Below are positions 46,916 to 55,050 of a DNA stretch of 64,000 nt, in pieces. Each line of letters opens with the position of its first letter. Positions within the stretch are counted from its first letter, which is position 1. Source of the stretch: JAJDOD01 sp050299835 (GTDB lineage: Bacteria > Pseudomonadota > Alphaproteobacteria > Rhodobacterales > Rhodobacteraceae); the NCBI GenBank assembly GCA_050299835.1, contig JBNKWP010000001.1, positions 62,001 through 126,000 on the forward strand. The letters are read 5' to 3'. Both the position numbers and the translations under genes were made by a program. The notes under the pieces are model-generated. The model saw nothing but the letters and a program-made list of their open reading frames with translations, had not been told where the DNA came from and made no database searches.

Positions 46916-47819
46916 CGAGCCGGAAATCCGCCACCAGAGGGTAATGATCCGACGGCCAGACCCCGTCCGGCTTCTCGCGCCAAACCGTCGGTTCGCCCAC
47001 CGGTTCCGCGCCCGCATAGCCGATATGGTCGATGGCGGCGAAGAGGTTCAGGCCAAGGTCGAAATGGTAGGTCGCGCCCTTTACCGGGACGAAGGCCAAA
47101 CCGACATCTTCAAGCAATCCGTGCAGGGCCGAGCGCAGTCGCGCGTTCAGGTCGCCTGCGAGGAACACCACCTCACCCGCCTTGATCCAGGGCGCGGCAC
47201 GTTCCGCGGCAAGCGTGATGGAACGCCTCCGGTTTTCCCGGCTTGCGTAGTCGGTGTGAAGGTTGAGCACCCGGAACGACGTGCCGGTATCCCGGTCCCG
47301 GAACTGCGCCCAGGAGGCGAAGGCGGGGTAGGAGCCGTTGAAGGTCCGCGAATAGATGACATCGGGAGTGTCTGAGAAGAAGAACCAGCCCTGGTCCAAG
47401 AGTTCGATTCGCCTGGTGCGATAGAAAATCGGCTGGGTGGATGGGAACTCCCGCCAGTCACCAATGGCGGCGGCGGCGTAGCCGGGGTTCCGGGTCAGCA
47501 GCCAGTTCCGGGCGAGGTTGTCATTGTCGGCATTGCCGCCGGAGAAGCTCTCCATCTCCTGGAACGCCACGATATCTGCGGCGAGCTTCTTGAAAGCTGT
47601 GTCGAGCGGGCCTTTGCGTTCTTCCCAACCGGCCAGCCCCCAGCGCCCCTGCTGCGAACCGGTGCTGATGTAATGGACATTATAGCTGGCCAGACGCAGC
47701 ACGCCATCATCGGGCTGCGCCAGATCCGGGCCAAATCCGTTGCGCACGGTCTGGCAACCGACAAGCAGGGCCAGCAGCAGAAGGCCGGATACCATGTATC
47801 GAAGCAGGTGGCGCAGCAT
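46908..47819 (-). CDS. Endonuclease/exonuclease/phosphatase-family lipoprotein
   Basis: A 303-residue protein with a lipobox in LLALLVGCQTV and an EEP domain: LASYNVHYIS, IVAFQEMESF (catalytic Glu), GDLNARLRS and WPSDHYPLVADF. It is probably anchored in the periplasm and may act on phosphodiesters such as lipids or extracellular nucleic acids; the substrate is unknown. ATG 47819 is chosen over TTG 47825. Confidence 0.85.
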   Translation of the reverse strand: MLRHLLRYMVSGLLLLALLVGCQTVRNGFGPDLAQPDDGVLRLASYNVHYISTGSQQGRWGLAGWEERKGPLDTAFKKLAADIVAFQEMESFSGGNADNDNLARNWLLTRNPGYAAAAIGDWREFPSTQPIFYRTRRIELLDQGWFFFSDTPDVIYSRTFNGSYPAFASWAQFRDRDTGTSFRVLNLHTDYASRENRRRSITLAAERAAPWIKAGEVVFLAGDLNARLRSALHGLLEDVGLAFVPVKGATYHFDLGLNLFAAIDHIGYAGAEPVGEPTVWREKPDGVWPSDHYPLVADFRLAP

Positions 47820-47857
47820 GGCCAAAGCCTAGCAACCCGGACGCTGTCCCCGAAACG

Positions 47858-47880
47858 AAAAACACCCGGGCGGAGCCGGG
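47858..47880 (-). terminator. Rho-independent terminator after the CAP-domain gene
   Basis: Minus-strand CCCGG (47880-47876) and CCGGG (47869-47865) form a short GC stem with a 6-base loop, followed after TGT by a run of T (47862-47858). It lies 38 bases downstream of the CAP-domain stop at 47918, in its direction of transcription. Confidence 0.55.
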
Positions 47881-47917
47881 CGCTTCTCGGTTGGTTGGTC
47901 AAGTAGAGTGAGTCGGG

Positions 47918-48553
47918 CTAGCCGATGAAGTTCTGGGTCAGCCAGAACCGACCGCAATATTGAGACTTGGGGTCGAAGGCAACGGCGGTGCTGACCATTC
48001 GGGCCCGCCGATCAAGGATGTTCCGGCGGTGGCCGGGAGAATTCATCCAGAGGTTCACGATATGCCGGGCAAGCGAGGCGTAGGAATGCGCCGGCAGCGG
48101 CTGGCCCTGCATGGTGGAAAATTTGCACTGGTTCGAATCGACTATTTTGAAACGCTGGTTGTCGACCTGGTAGCGATGGACCATGCCGATGTTTTCGGAC
48201 CCAATCCTGAAGCTGACACCTGCCGCCTTGATCCTCTGTTTGAGAGAAGCGCGGCCGGCCACGGTGCTCCGATGGGTGAGTTGCTGACGTTTGGCCATCC
48301 ACTGGCTGTGCTTGCGGGCTTCGGATGCAAGCGGCGAACCGGCGCTGGACAGGGCCGAAAGTCCCGCCCGGCAACGATGATAATTCACTTCCGCGCGAAC
48401 GGCGTCATTCAGCAGCTTCTGATTGATCCGGCTTGAAGGAACGATCGTATTTGCCGCCGTCTTGGTCACGCTCCGCGTGCAGGCATCGGCTGCCGCCGGA
48501 AGCGTGAAAATCAACATAGCTCCAGCCAGAATGGCTGCAAATCTCGATCGCAT
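47918..48553 (-). CDS. Secreted CAP-domain (SCP/PR-1) protein
   Basis: A 211-residue protein with a signal peptide ending near PAAADACT and a CAP domain: LSALSSAGSPLASEARKHSQ, GSENIGMVHRY and WMNSPGHRRNILDRRARMV, which keeps the cavity His residues. Several cysteines may form disulfides. Bacterial CAP proteins are exported and mostly uncharacterised. A second, lipidated CAP protein is encoded at 55797. Confidence 0.87.
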   Translation of the reverse strand: MRSRFAAILAGAMLIFTLPAAADACTRSVTKTAANTIVPSSRINQKLLNDAVRAEVNYHRCRAGLSALSSAGSPLASEARKHSQWMAKRQQLTHRSTVAGRASLKQRIKAAGVSFRIGSENIGMVHRYQVDNQRFKIVDSNQCKFSTMQGQPLPAHSYASLARHIVNLWMNSPGHRRNILDRRARMVSTAVAFDPKSQYCGRFWLTQNFIG

Positions 48554-48670
48554 TCCCCAGGTCCCTTATCGCCTCTATCCCCTGTCTTCACCCAATCGGT
48601 CAATTGAGGCGAAACCACGGCGGTGCGTCGGCAGACGTTGGGAAATTCATAGCAATCTTATCCCCGGTTA

Positions 48671-48705
48671 AAAAGGGCAGAGGAGCAATCGGCGGTCCTT
48701 TGCTC
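48671..48705 (-). terminator. Weak terminator-like hairpin after pip
   Basis: Minus-strand GAGCAA (48705-48700) pairs with TTGCTC (48688-48683) around an 11-base loop; TTTTT follows 8 bases later (about 48675-48671). The stem is short, so this is tentative. The rest of the 165-base gap to the CAP-domain gene shows nothing else notable. Confidence 0.3.
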
Positions 48706-48718
48706 AGTCTAGTGTTTT

Positions 48719-49702
48719 CTAAACGTGCAATTTTATTGCATCTGTCGCGCGAACAAGCTCGGCGCTGATGCCGGGTTCGCTCAGGGCATGCCCGGCGCGC
48801 GGCACGATCCTGAGACGGGCCGCGGTCCAGGCTTTGGTCAGGCGATGTGCGACGACCGGCGGACAGATCATATCATACCGGCCCTGCACGACAGTGCCGG
48901 GGATATGCGCGATCCGGTCGATGTTCTGTTCGATCCAGCCATCGGTTTCGAGAAAGCCCAGATGGGTGAAGTAATGATTTTCCAAACGAGCAAAGGCACG
49001 GGCGAATTCTGCCGGGCTTTCGCCCACCGGCCCGTCATTGCGGATCGAGGCAAGCGCGTTTTCCCAGCTCGCCCAGGCGCGGGCATGGCGGGTTTCGCTG
49101 GCGCGGTCGCCGGTGAACAGGCGCTTCGCATAGGCCGCGATCAGGTCGCCATGTTCTTCCTCGGGGATGAGGTGGGTAAAATTCTGCCAGACCTCTGGCC
49201 AGAACAAAGCCGCGCCACCGCCATAGAACCAGTCGAGTTCGGACCGGGTCATCAGAAAAACGCTGCGCAGGACCAGGTTCATCACCCGGTCGGGATGGCT
49301 GATGGCGTAGATCAGCGCCAACGTTGCGCCCCAGCTTCCGCCGAAGACCACCCAGCGGTCGATACCGAAAGTTTCCCGAATCAGTTCGATATCGCGCACG
49401 AGATGCCAGGTGGTGTTGTGTTCCACGCTGGCATGGGGGCGCGAGCGACCGCAGCCGCGCTGATCGAAGAGGATCACGCGATAGGCATTCGGGTCGAAAT
49501 AACGCCGCATGGTCGGGCTGCACCCGCCGCCCGGCCCGCCGTGAAGTACCACGACCGGAATGCCGTCAGGATTTCCGCATTGTTCGACATAGACCCGGTG
49601 ACCATCGCCCACGTCCAACACCCGCTGATCGAAGGGCTCGATCGGGTGGTAGAGATATTGTGACGCAGTTCTCTTGTCTGACGCACGGTCCATATGGGTC
49701 AT
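48719..49702 (-). CDS. pip: Prolyl aminopeptidase (proline iminopeptidase)
   Basis: A 327-residue alpha/beta hydrolase that removes N-terminal proline from peptides. Characteristic motifs are LHGGPGGGCSPTMRRYFDP (oxyanion region), FDQRGCGRSRPH and the nucleophile elbow GGSWGATLAL; the catalytic His is in RAGHALSEP. ATG 49702 (MTHMD) or 49693 may start it. It diverges from ubiG with 50 bases between starts. Confidence 0.94.
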   Translation of the reverse strand: MTHMDRASDKRTASQYLYHPIEPFDQRVLDVGDGHRVYVEQCGNPDGIPVVVLHGGPGGGCSPTMRRYFDPNAYRVILFDQRGCGRSRPHASVEHNTTWHLVRDIELIRETFGIDRWVVFGGSWGATLALIYAISHPDRVMNLVLRSVFLMTRSELDWFYGGGAALFWPEVWQNFTHLIPEEEHGDLIAAYAKRLFTGDRASETRHARAWASWENALASIRNDGPVGESPAEFARAFARLENHYFTHLGFLETDGWIEQNIDRIAHIPGTVVQGRYDMICPPVVAHRLTKAWTAARLRIVPRAGHALSEPGISAELVRATDAIKLHV

Positions 49703-49752
49703 ATATACGCACCAAACAGCCGTGACACGGCGTTTTTAACGGGAAGTGAAGA

Positions 49753-50496
49753 ATGGCCGCGACCGTATCGACCATCGACGCCAGCGAGATCGAGAAATTC
49801 CAGGCAATGGCTGCGGAATGGTGGGATCCGAACGGCAAGTTCAAGCCTCTGCATATGCTCAATCCCTGCAGGTTGGATTACATCACGTCGCAGATTGCGG
49901 TGGAGTTCGACCGGGATCTGACTGCGCCCCACCCGTTTGAAGGGCTGCGCATTCTGGATATTGGATGCGGGGGAGGGTTGCTGTCCGAACCGATGGCGCG
50001 GCTTGGGGCCGAGGTCGTGGGCGCGGATGCGGCCGAGCGCAACATCCCCGTCGCGCAGGTTCATGCGCAGGATCAGGGGCTGGAGATCGATTATCGCCAC
50101 ACCACGGCGGAGGCCCTTGCCGAGGCGGGTGAACAGTTCGACGCAATCCTGAACATGGAGGTGGTCGAGCATGTGGCCGACCCGTTGGCCTATCTGACCG
50201 CCTGTCACGACTTGCTGAAACCCGGTGGGCTGATGACCTGTTCCACCATCAACCGGAACCCCAAGAGCTTTGCGATGGCTATCGTGGGTGCGGAATTCAT
50301 CATGCGTTGGTTGCCGAAAGGCACGCATGACTGGTCGAAGTTCATCACGCCGGACGAACTCTATGACTATCTGCGGAAAGCGGGCCTGGACCCGGTGGAC
50401 AAGAAGGGGTTCGTTTTCAACCCGGTGAGCTGGCAATGGAGCTTGTCCGACCGGGATCTTGCCGTGAACTATGTCACGACGTCTATTCGCCGGTAA
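49753..50496 (+). CDS. ubiG: Ubiquinone biosynthesis O-methyltransferase
   Basis: A 247-residue SAM-dependent enzyme carrying out both O-methylations in ubiquinone synthesis. The SAM motif ILDIGCGGGLLSEPMARLGA is intact, and FQAMAAEWWDPNGKFKPLH and NRNPKSFAMAIVGAE are UbiG signatures. GGAAG lies upstream of ATG 49753. Its last 14 bases overlap the convergent MarR gene. Confidence 0.97.
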   Translation: MAATVSTIDASEIEKFQAMAAEWWDPNGKFKPLHMLNPCRLDYITSQIAVEFDRDLTAPHPFEGLRILDIGCGGGLLSEPMARLGAEVVGADAAERNIPVAQVHAQDQGLEIDYRHTTAEALAEAGEQFDAILNMEVVEHVADPLAYLTACHDLLKPGGLMTCSTINRNPKSFAMAIVGAEFIMRWLPKGTHDWSKFITPDELYDYLRKAGLDPVDKKGFVFNPVSWQWSLSDRDLAVNYVTTSIRR

Positions 50497-50932
50497 GCTG
50501 CCGCCTGAGATCGCGAATGACGGGCAGGGCGTTGCGGACCTTTTCCGCGCCGACTGCGTTCACGGCTTCTTCAAGGATCGGCGCGATGGCGGCAAAGGCC
50601 GCGTCCCGCGCCTTCATGCCTGCGGGGCTGATCGACACGTATTTGCGCCGCGCATCATCCCAATCGGGCCGGACATGGACGAAGCCGGCCCATTCCAGCT
50701 TGCCGATGGTGTTGGTCATCGCGCCGCGCGTGACGTTGAAGGTCCGGGCAAGTTCACCCGGAGATTTTTCCCCCCCGCCGCGCGCCAGCAGGTTCAGGAC
50801 CGAGAAATGGCTGAGTTCCATGCCCTTTGGCAGGGCCTTGGCCATGCGCGACCGGGCCAGTTGGTCAGCCACGAAGATCTCGCTGAACAGCGCGATGGCA
50901 AGATCGTCATTTGCGGTCCGGACGTCACTCAT
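50483..50932 (-). CDS. MarR-family transcriptional regulator
   Basis: A 149-residue winged-helix protein. The HTH is ELARTFNVTRGAMTNTIGKLEWAG, followed by a wing with DWDDARRKYVSISPAG, the standard MarR layout. ATG 50932 overlaps the upstream nitrilase-family stop (ATGA). It is the last gene of the comF-grxC-nitrilase-marR run. The ligand and targets are unknown. Confidence 0.92.
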   Translation of the reverse strand: MSDVRTANDDLAIALFSEIFVADQLARSRMAKALPKGMELSHFSVLNLLARGGGEKSPGELARTFNVTRGAMTNTIGKLEWAGFVHVRPDWDDARRKYVSISPAGMKARDAAFAAIAPILEEAVNAVGAEKVRNALPVIRDLRRQLTGE

Positions 50933-51759
50933 GACGAGACTATATAGGATCTGTCGTGGGTAAGCGATGGCAGGCGGCGGCGCACGTCTTCGACCATCGA
51001 CAAGTCGAGATCGACGAGGGTGACGCCCGGGTCTTCGCCCGCATCTGCCAGCACGCGCCCCCACGGATCTATCGCCAATGAATGACCCCAGGTATTTCTG
51101 ACCCTGCCACGCGTTGCCGTGTGTTCTCCGGTTTGCGCCGGGGCGAGGACGAAGCTTCCGGTCTCGATGGCACGCGCTTTCAGCAGCGTCTCCCAGTGCA
51201 TCGGCCCGGTGTCGGGCGAAAAGGCAGAGGGCACGGTCATGATCCGCGCCCCAGCCTGGGCCAGATCTCGGTAGAGATAGGGAAAGCGGATGTCGTAACA
51301 GATGGTGAGGCCGACCGGCACGTCATCGACCTTGGCCACCACAGCCTTCTCGCCGGGTTTGTAACCGTCGCTTTCGCGGTAGGTTTCCGTTTCCGACAGG
51401 GTAACGTCGAACATGTGCATCTTGTCGTAGCGGGCGCGGATTTCTCCGTCCGGGTCGATCAGAAAAGACCGGTTGGCGAAACGGTCGTCATCGTCGGATT
51501 TGAGCGCGAGGGAGCCGATCAGCAGCCAGATGCCTTTCGATTTCGCCAGATCACGCAGGGCGGGGAGGCTTTGATCCTCGCCCTCGCTGCGCAGCACCTC
51601 GTCCTGTCGTGTGCGGCTGGCGCATACGCAATTGGTGACTTCCGGGGTCAGGATGAAACGCGCACCTTCTTCGGCTGCCTGCGCAATCAATGCGGAAACT
51701 GCGATAAGATTCGCGGACGGGTCGTCCGAGGCCGTCATCTGAACCAGTCCGACGCGCAT
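50929..51759 (-). CDS. Carbon-nitrogen hydrolase (Nit family)
   Basis: A 276-residue member of the nitrilase superfamily with the catalytic triad visible: Glu40 in TPEVTN, Lys113 in YDKMHMFDV and Cys154 in TICYDIRFP. The sequence looks closest to the Nit1/NIT2-type omega-amidases, including a recently recognised role in deaminated-glutathione removal, which would fit the adjacent glutaredoxin; this is inference. It lies 6 bases after grxC. Confidence 0.88.
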   Translation of the reverse strand: MRVGLVQMTASDDPSANLIAVSALIAQAAEEGARFILTPEVTNCVCASRTRQDEVLRSEGEDQSLPALRDLAKSKGIWLLIGSLALKSDDDDRFANRSFLIDPDGEIRARYDKMHMFDVTLSETETYRESDGYKPGEKAVVAKVDDVPVGLTICYDIRFPYLYRDLAQAGARIMTVPSAFSPDTGPMHWETLLKARAIETGSFVLAPAQTGEHTATRGRVRNTWGHSLAIDPWGRVLADAGEDPGVTLVDLDLSMVEDVRRRLPSLTHDRSYIVSS

Positions 51760-51765
51760 CGGCGG

Positions 51766-52023
51766 TCAGGCGGCGAGCAGCGGGTCGAGTTTCCCGGAGC
51801 GGTCCAGAACCGCCAGATCGTCGAACCCGCCGACATGAACGTCGCCGATGAATATCTGCGGGACCGTGCGACGACCATTTGCGCGCTGCATCATCTCCGC
51901 CCGCCTGCCGGGATCGCCGGAGACGTCGATCTCGGCGAAACTCACGCCCTTCTCCGACAGAAGCCGCTTTGCAGCGTGGCAGTAGCCGCAGAGCTGCGTG
52001 GTGTAGATGACAACCTGATTCAT
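51766..52023 (-). CDS. grxC: Glutaredoxin 3
   Basis: An 85-residue class I glutaredoxin with the dithiol site CGYC (Cys12 and Cys15) and the glutathione-binding TVPQIFIGD cis-proline loop. It reduces disulfides and glutathione mixed disulfides. AAAGGAG precedes the ATG at 52023. It sits between comF and the nitrilase-family gene. Confidence 0.95.
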   Translation of the reverse strand: MNQVVIYTTQLCGYCHAAKRLLSEKGVSFAEIDVSGDPGRRAEMMQRANGRRTVPQIFIGDVHVGGFDDLAVLDRSGKLDPLLAA

Positions 52024-52048
52024 CGGTCGCTCCTTTGCCCCCATATAC

Positions 52049-52771
52049 TTAGGGCGCTTTTTCGACCCGTGCCAATACGAGCACGCAAACCTGTTTTGCA
52101 CCTGCGGCAAAAAGCGCACCCGTTGCTGAAGAAAGCGTCGCACCAGAGGTCATCACATCATCGACGAGGCAGAGTCTGCGCCCCTCAATACGGGTTTGAG
52201 CTTTCGGATTGGGCTGGATGGCGTCGGCCATATTGGCAAAGCGCTGGCCAACGGTCATTCCGTCCTGCTTGGGTGTCCGTTTGGTTCTGAGAAGTCCGTC
52301 GGGTTCCGCGTCCAGCCCGGTGACAGCGGACAATCCCCGGCAAAGCTCTGCTGCCTGATTGTAGCGACGAGTCAGGCGGCGGGTCCAATGGACCGGAATC
52401 GGGACCAGCAGGGTGTCTTCGGTCAGGATATCGCGGCCCGCCCGTGCCATCCAGCCGGCACAGGCAGGCACGAGGTCGAGCCGGTCGGCATGTTTCAGCG
52501 CGAGCACCACGCGACGTCCGGTGCCCCGATAGGACAGCGCCGCGCGGCCCTGTTCCCAGGGGCGCGGCAGGGCCATGCAATCATCGCAGAAGACCTGGCC
52601 CGCATCCTCGCCCGGCAGAGAGGCGCCGCAGGTTTCGCAGAGAAGCCCGGTCAGGAAAGGTGTTTCGCGCCAGCATTCGGCGCAGAGGCCGCCGTGTTCC
52701 TCCACCCGCGTTTCACACAGAACGCACTGGTTGGGGTAGATCAGTGACAGGGCACGTTGCAATTGGCGCAT
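52049..52771 (-). CDS. comF: ComF family phosphoribosyltransferase-like protein
   Basis: A 240-residue protein with an N-terminal zinc region holding four Cys pairs (CVLC, CAEC, CETC, CDDC) and a C-terminal phosphoribosyltransferase-like fold with a PRPP motif (LCLVDDVMTSGATL). ComF is needed for DNA uptake in competent bacteria; the exact activity is unsettled. Its start lies only 23 bases from the divergent gene. Confidence 0.93.
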   Translation of the reverse strand: MRQLQRALSLIYPNQCVLCETRVEEHGGLCAECWRETPFLTGLLCETCGASLPGEDAGQVFCDDCMALPRPWEQGRAALSYRGTGRRVVLALKHADRLDLVPACAGWMARAGRDILTEDTLLVPIPVHWTRRLTRRYNQAAELCRGLSAVTGLDAEPDGLLRTKRTPKQDGMTVGQRFANMADAIQPNPKAQTRIEGRRLCLVDDVMTSGATLSSATGALFAAGAKQVCVLVLARVEKAP

Positions 52772-52794
52772 TGGTCTCTACCTTCCGCGTCAGC

Positions 52795-53622
52795 ATGACC
52801 GACGCACCTTCCCTTACCGACCGAACCGCCCTTGCGCTGCATCGCACGCGCGCGTCTGCGCAGCCGGCGTGGTTCCTGCACGAGGAGGCCGTGGTCGAAA
52901 TCGAAGAGAGACTCGGGGAGGTTAACAAAGAGTGCATGAAGCCGCTTCTGGTCGGGCATGCCTCGCCGCCGCTGCGGGCGCTTTTCCCTGACGCACCGGC
53001 GATCGAAGACGACGACCGCCTTGCCTTCGAACAGGCTGCGCATGACCTTGTAATTCATGCCTTTGGCCTGCATTGGGCCGACGATCCGGTCGGGCAGTTG
53101 GTGCAATCGCGGCTGGCTCTGGAACCGGACGGGTTGTTCCTGGGTGTGATGTTCGGCGGCGCGACCTTGCAGGAGCTTCGCGCCTGCCTGGCCGAAGCGG
53201 AGACGCGCCTGACCGGAGGTCTGTCGCCCCGCGTGCTGCCGATGGGCGATATCCGCGATCTGGGTGGGCTGCTGCAGCGGGCGGGGCTGGCATTGCCGGT
53301 TGCCGACGGCCGCAAGCTGACCGTGCGTTATCCTGACCTGGCCACGCTTGTGCGCGACCTGCGCGGCATGGGGGAGACAAACGCATTGGCAGAGCGGCAC
53401 CGGGCCATGCCGCATCGCGAACTCTTTCGTCTGGCGGAAGAGATCTATCGGAAGCATTTCGCGGAAGATGACTATCTTGTCGCGACGTTCGAGCTGGTCT
53501 TTCTGACCGGCTGGGCACCGGATGACAACCAACCGCGACCGCTGCGCCCCGGCTCGGCCAACACCCGGCTTGCCGATGCGCTGGGCGTACCTGAAACACC
53601 GTTGGACCGCGACCGGCCGTAG
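52795..53622 (+). CDS. Methyltransferase-fold protein, NDUFAF5/BioC-like, SAM motif lost
   Basis: A 275-residue protein. The second half of the domain matches NDUFAF5/BioC-like methyltransferases well (LHWADDPVGQLVQSRLALEP, GLFLGVMFGGATLQELR). The glycine-rich SAM motif expected around residue 50 reads PLLVGHASPPLR, without the G-x-G pattern. It may be a non-catalytic assembly factor, for instance for complex I, or may not use SAM. ATG 52795 has no Shine-Dalgarno sequence and may be read from a nearly leaderless mRNA. Confidence 0.75.
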   Translation: MTDAPSLTDRTALALHRTRASAQPAWFLHEEAVVEIEERLGEVNKECMKPLLVGHASPPLRALFPDAPAIEDDDRLAFEQAAHDLVIHAFGLHWADDPVGQLVQSRLALEPDGLFLGVMFGGATLQELRACLAEAETRLTGGLSPRVLPMGDIRDLGGLLQRAGLALPVADGRKLTVRYPDLATLVRDLRGMGETNALAERHRAMPHRELFRLAEEIYRKHFAEDDYLVATFELVFLTGWAPDDNQPRPLRPGSANTRLADALGVPETPLDRDRP

Positions 53623-53672
53623 TTGACCTTTGCCTTGATCCGGTTAAGTCCCGCCTCATGCTGGGAGACATC

Positions 53673-54710
53673 ATGACAGAGACGCACCTGCCCGCCGACC
53701 ACCCTGCCCTGCCGGGTGAGAAAGTTGGCGTTCTTCTGGCCAATCTCGGAACGCCGGATGGGACCGATTACTGGTCGATGCGGCGGTATCTGAACGAGTT
53801 CCTGTCCGATCAGCGGGTGATCGACTACCCAAGGTGGAAATGGCAGCCGCTGCTGCAATTGATCATTCTGTCGAAACGGCCCTTCACCTCCGGTGCCGCT
53901 TATAAGACGATCTGGAATGAGGAGCGGAACGAAAGCCCTTTGATGACGATCACCCGCGACCAGACGGCAAAGATCGCGGGCGCAATGGCGGAGCGGCATG
54001 GTGAGGACGTGATCGTCGATTTCTGCATGCGCTACGGCAATCCCTCGACCCGCTCGAAGGTGCGGGAGATGGTCGAGCAGGGGTGCAGGAAGATCCTGTT
54101 TTTCCCGCTTTATCCGCAATATGCCGGGGCGACGACCGCAACCGCAAATGACGAGTTTTACAAGTCACTCAGGGGTGAAAAATGGATGCCCGAGGTCCGC
54201 ACCGTGCCCCCTTATTTCGACCGGCCGTCCTATATCGACGCGCTGGCAGGGTCGGTGGAACGCGCCTATGCCGCCGCCGAGACAAGGCCCGACATTCTTG
54301 TCTGTTCCTATCACGGGGTTCCGAAACGCTATCTGCTGGAGGGCGACCCATATCATTGCCAATGCCAGAAAACGACGCGGCTTCTGAAGGAACGGCTGGG
54401 CTGGGATGACAGCCGGATCACGACCACGTTCCAGTCCCGCTTCGGGCCGGAAGAATGGCTCAAGCCCTATACAGTGGAGGAGGTCGCGCGTCTGGCGGAG
54501 AGCGGCAGGAAGAAGATCGCGGTGATCGCGCCCGCTTTTTCAGCCGATTGCATCGAAACGCTGGAAGAGATCAACGAGGAGATCCGGGAGAGTTTCGAGG
54601 AGGCAGGCGGCGAGAGCTTCACCTATATCCCCTGCCTCAACGACGAAGACGCGCATATCGCTGCTTTGAGCGAGGCCATCGAGGACAGCCTGAAAGGTTG
54701 GATGACTTAG
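53673..54710 (+). CDS. hemH: Ferrochelatase
   Basis: A 345-residue HemH that inserts Fe2+ into protoporphyrin IX, the last step of heme synthesis. Motifs seen: VGVLLANLGTPDG at the start, CSYHGVPKRYLLEGDPYHCQ with the catalytic His, and VIAPAFSADCIETLEEI with the conserved Glu. ATG 53673 is preferred over 53658 because GGGAGA lies just upstream. Its TAG overlaps the TAA of a small convergent gene. Confidence 0.96.
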   Translation: MTETHLPADHPALPGEKVGVLLANLGTPDGTDYWSMRRYLNEFLSDQRVIDYPRWKWQPLLQLIILSKRPFTSGAAYKTIWNEERNESPLMTITRDQTAKIAGAMAERHGEDVIVDFCMRYGNPSTRSKVREMVEQGCRKILFFPLYPQYAGATTATANDEFYKSLRGEKWMPEVRTVPPYFDRPSYIDALAGSVERAYAAAETRPDILVCSYHGVPKRYLLEGDPYHCQCQKTTRLLKERLGWDDSRITTTFQSRFGPEEWLKPYTVEEVARLAESGRKKIAVIAPAFSADCIETLEEINEEIRESFEEAGGESFTYIPCLNDEDAHIAALSEAIEDSLKGWMT

Positions 54711-54865
54711 CCCCGACGCTCGATCAGGATCTGGGTCAGGAGCGCGACGAGACCCAACGCAGCGATATATGGGGTCACCGCCTCCGCACCACTTTGCAGC
54801 GCGGCATAAACGACGAGTGGAGTAAGAAATAGAAGGGCAAGAAGAACACGCATGTCGGGCACCAT
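54707..54865 (-). CDS. Small membrane protein after hemH
   Basis: A 52-residue frame from ATG 54865 (or 54853) with two hydrophobic segments (VLLALLFLTPLVVYAAL and YIAALGLVALLTQILI) and a basic end IERRG. The pattern is typical of a two-span membrane peptide. The stop overlaps that of hemH by two bases. Length, hydrophobicity and codon use suggest a real gene, but no clear ribosome-binding site is visible. No function can be given. Confidence 0.6.
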   Translation of the reverse strand: MVPDMRVLLALLFLTPLVVYAALQSGAEAVTPYIAALGLVALLTQILIERRG

Positions 54866-54954
54866 TTCACTGAGCGAATTTCACTGGTCCAAGGTTAACC
54901 CTATTTTGCACTGTTCGCCGCATTTTGGCCCAATTTTGCCTTTTTCACGCCGCA

Positions 54955-55041
54955 TTCTGCCTGAGCAACACAGATCTGGCCGCCAAAAAGAAACGGTCGG
55001 CGGGTTTCCCTGCCGACCGTTTCCCATTTCTGCCTGAGCAA
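54955..55041. repeat. 14-base direct repeat flanking a terminator
   Basis: TTCTGCCTGAGCAA occurs at 54955-54968 and 55028-55041, either side of the stem-loop at 54985-55022. The region 54866-54984 is otherwise AT-richer with several TTTTG runs and two CGCCGCATT copies. The arrangement could reflect a small duplication or the ends of an inserted element. Confidence 0.35.
54985..55022 (-). terminator. Strong Rho-independent terminator of the L,D-transpeptidase gene
   Basis: AAACGGTCGGC (54991-55001) and GCCGACCGTTT (55012-55022) form an 11-bp perfect stem whose loop can pair further (GGG-TTT-CCC). On the minus strand the stem is followed by CTTTTT (54990-54985). It lies 29 bases after the stop of the gene ending at 55051. 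Confidence 0.75.
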
Positions 55042-55050
55042 TCCGAATCG

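Noticed and set aside
48131..48145. A GGTTCGAATCG stretch resembling a tRNA T-loop
   Set aside because: It lies within the CAP-domain coding sequence and no acceptor or anticodon stem surrounds it.
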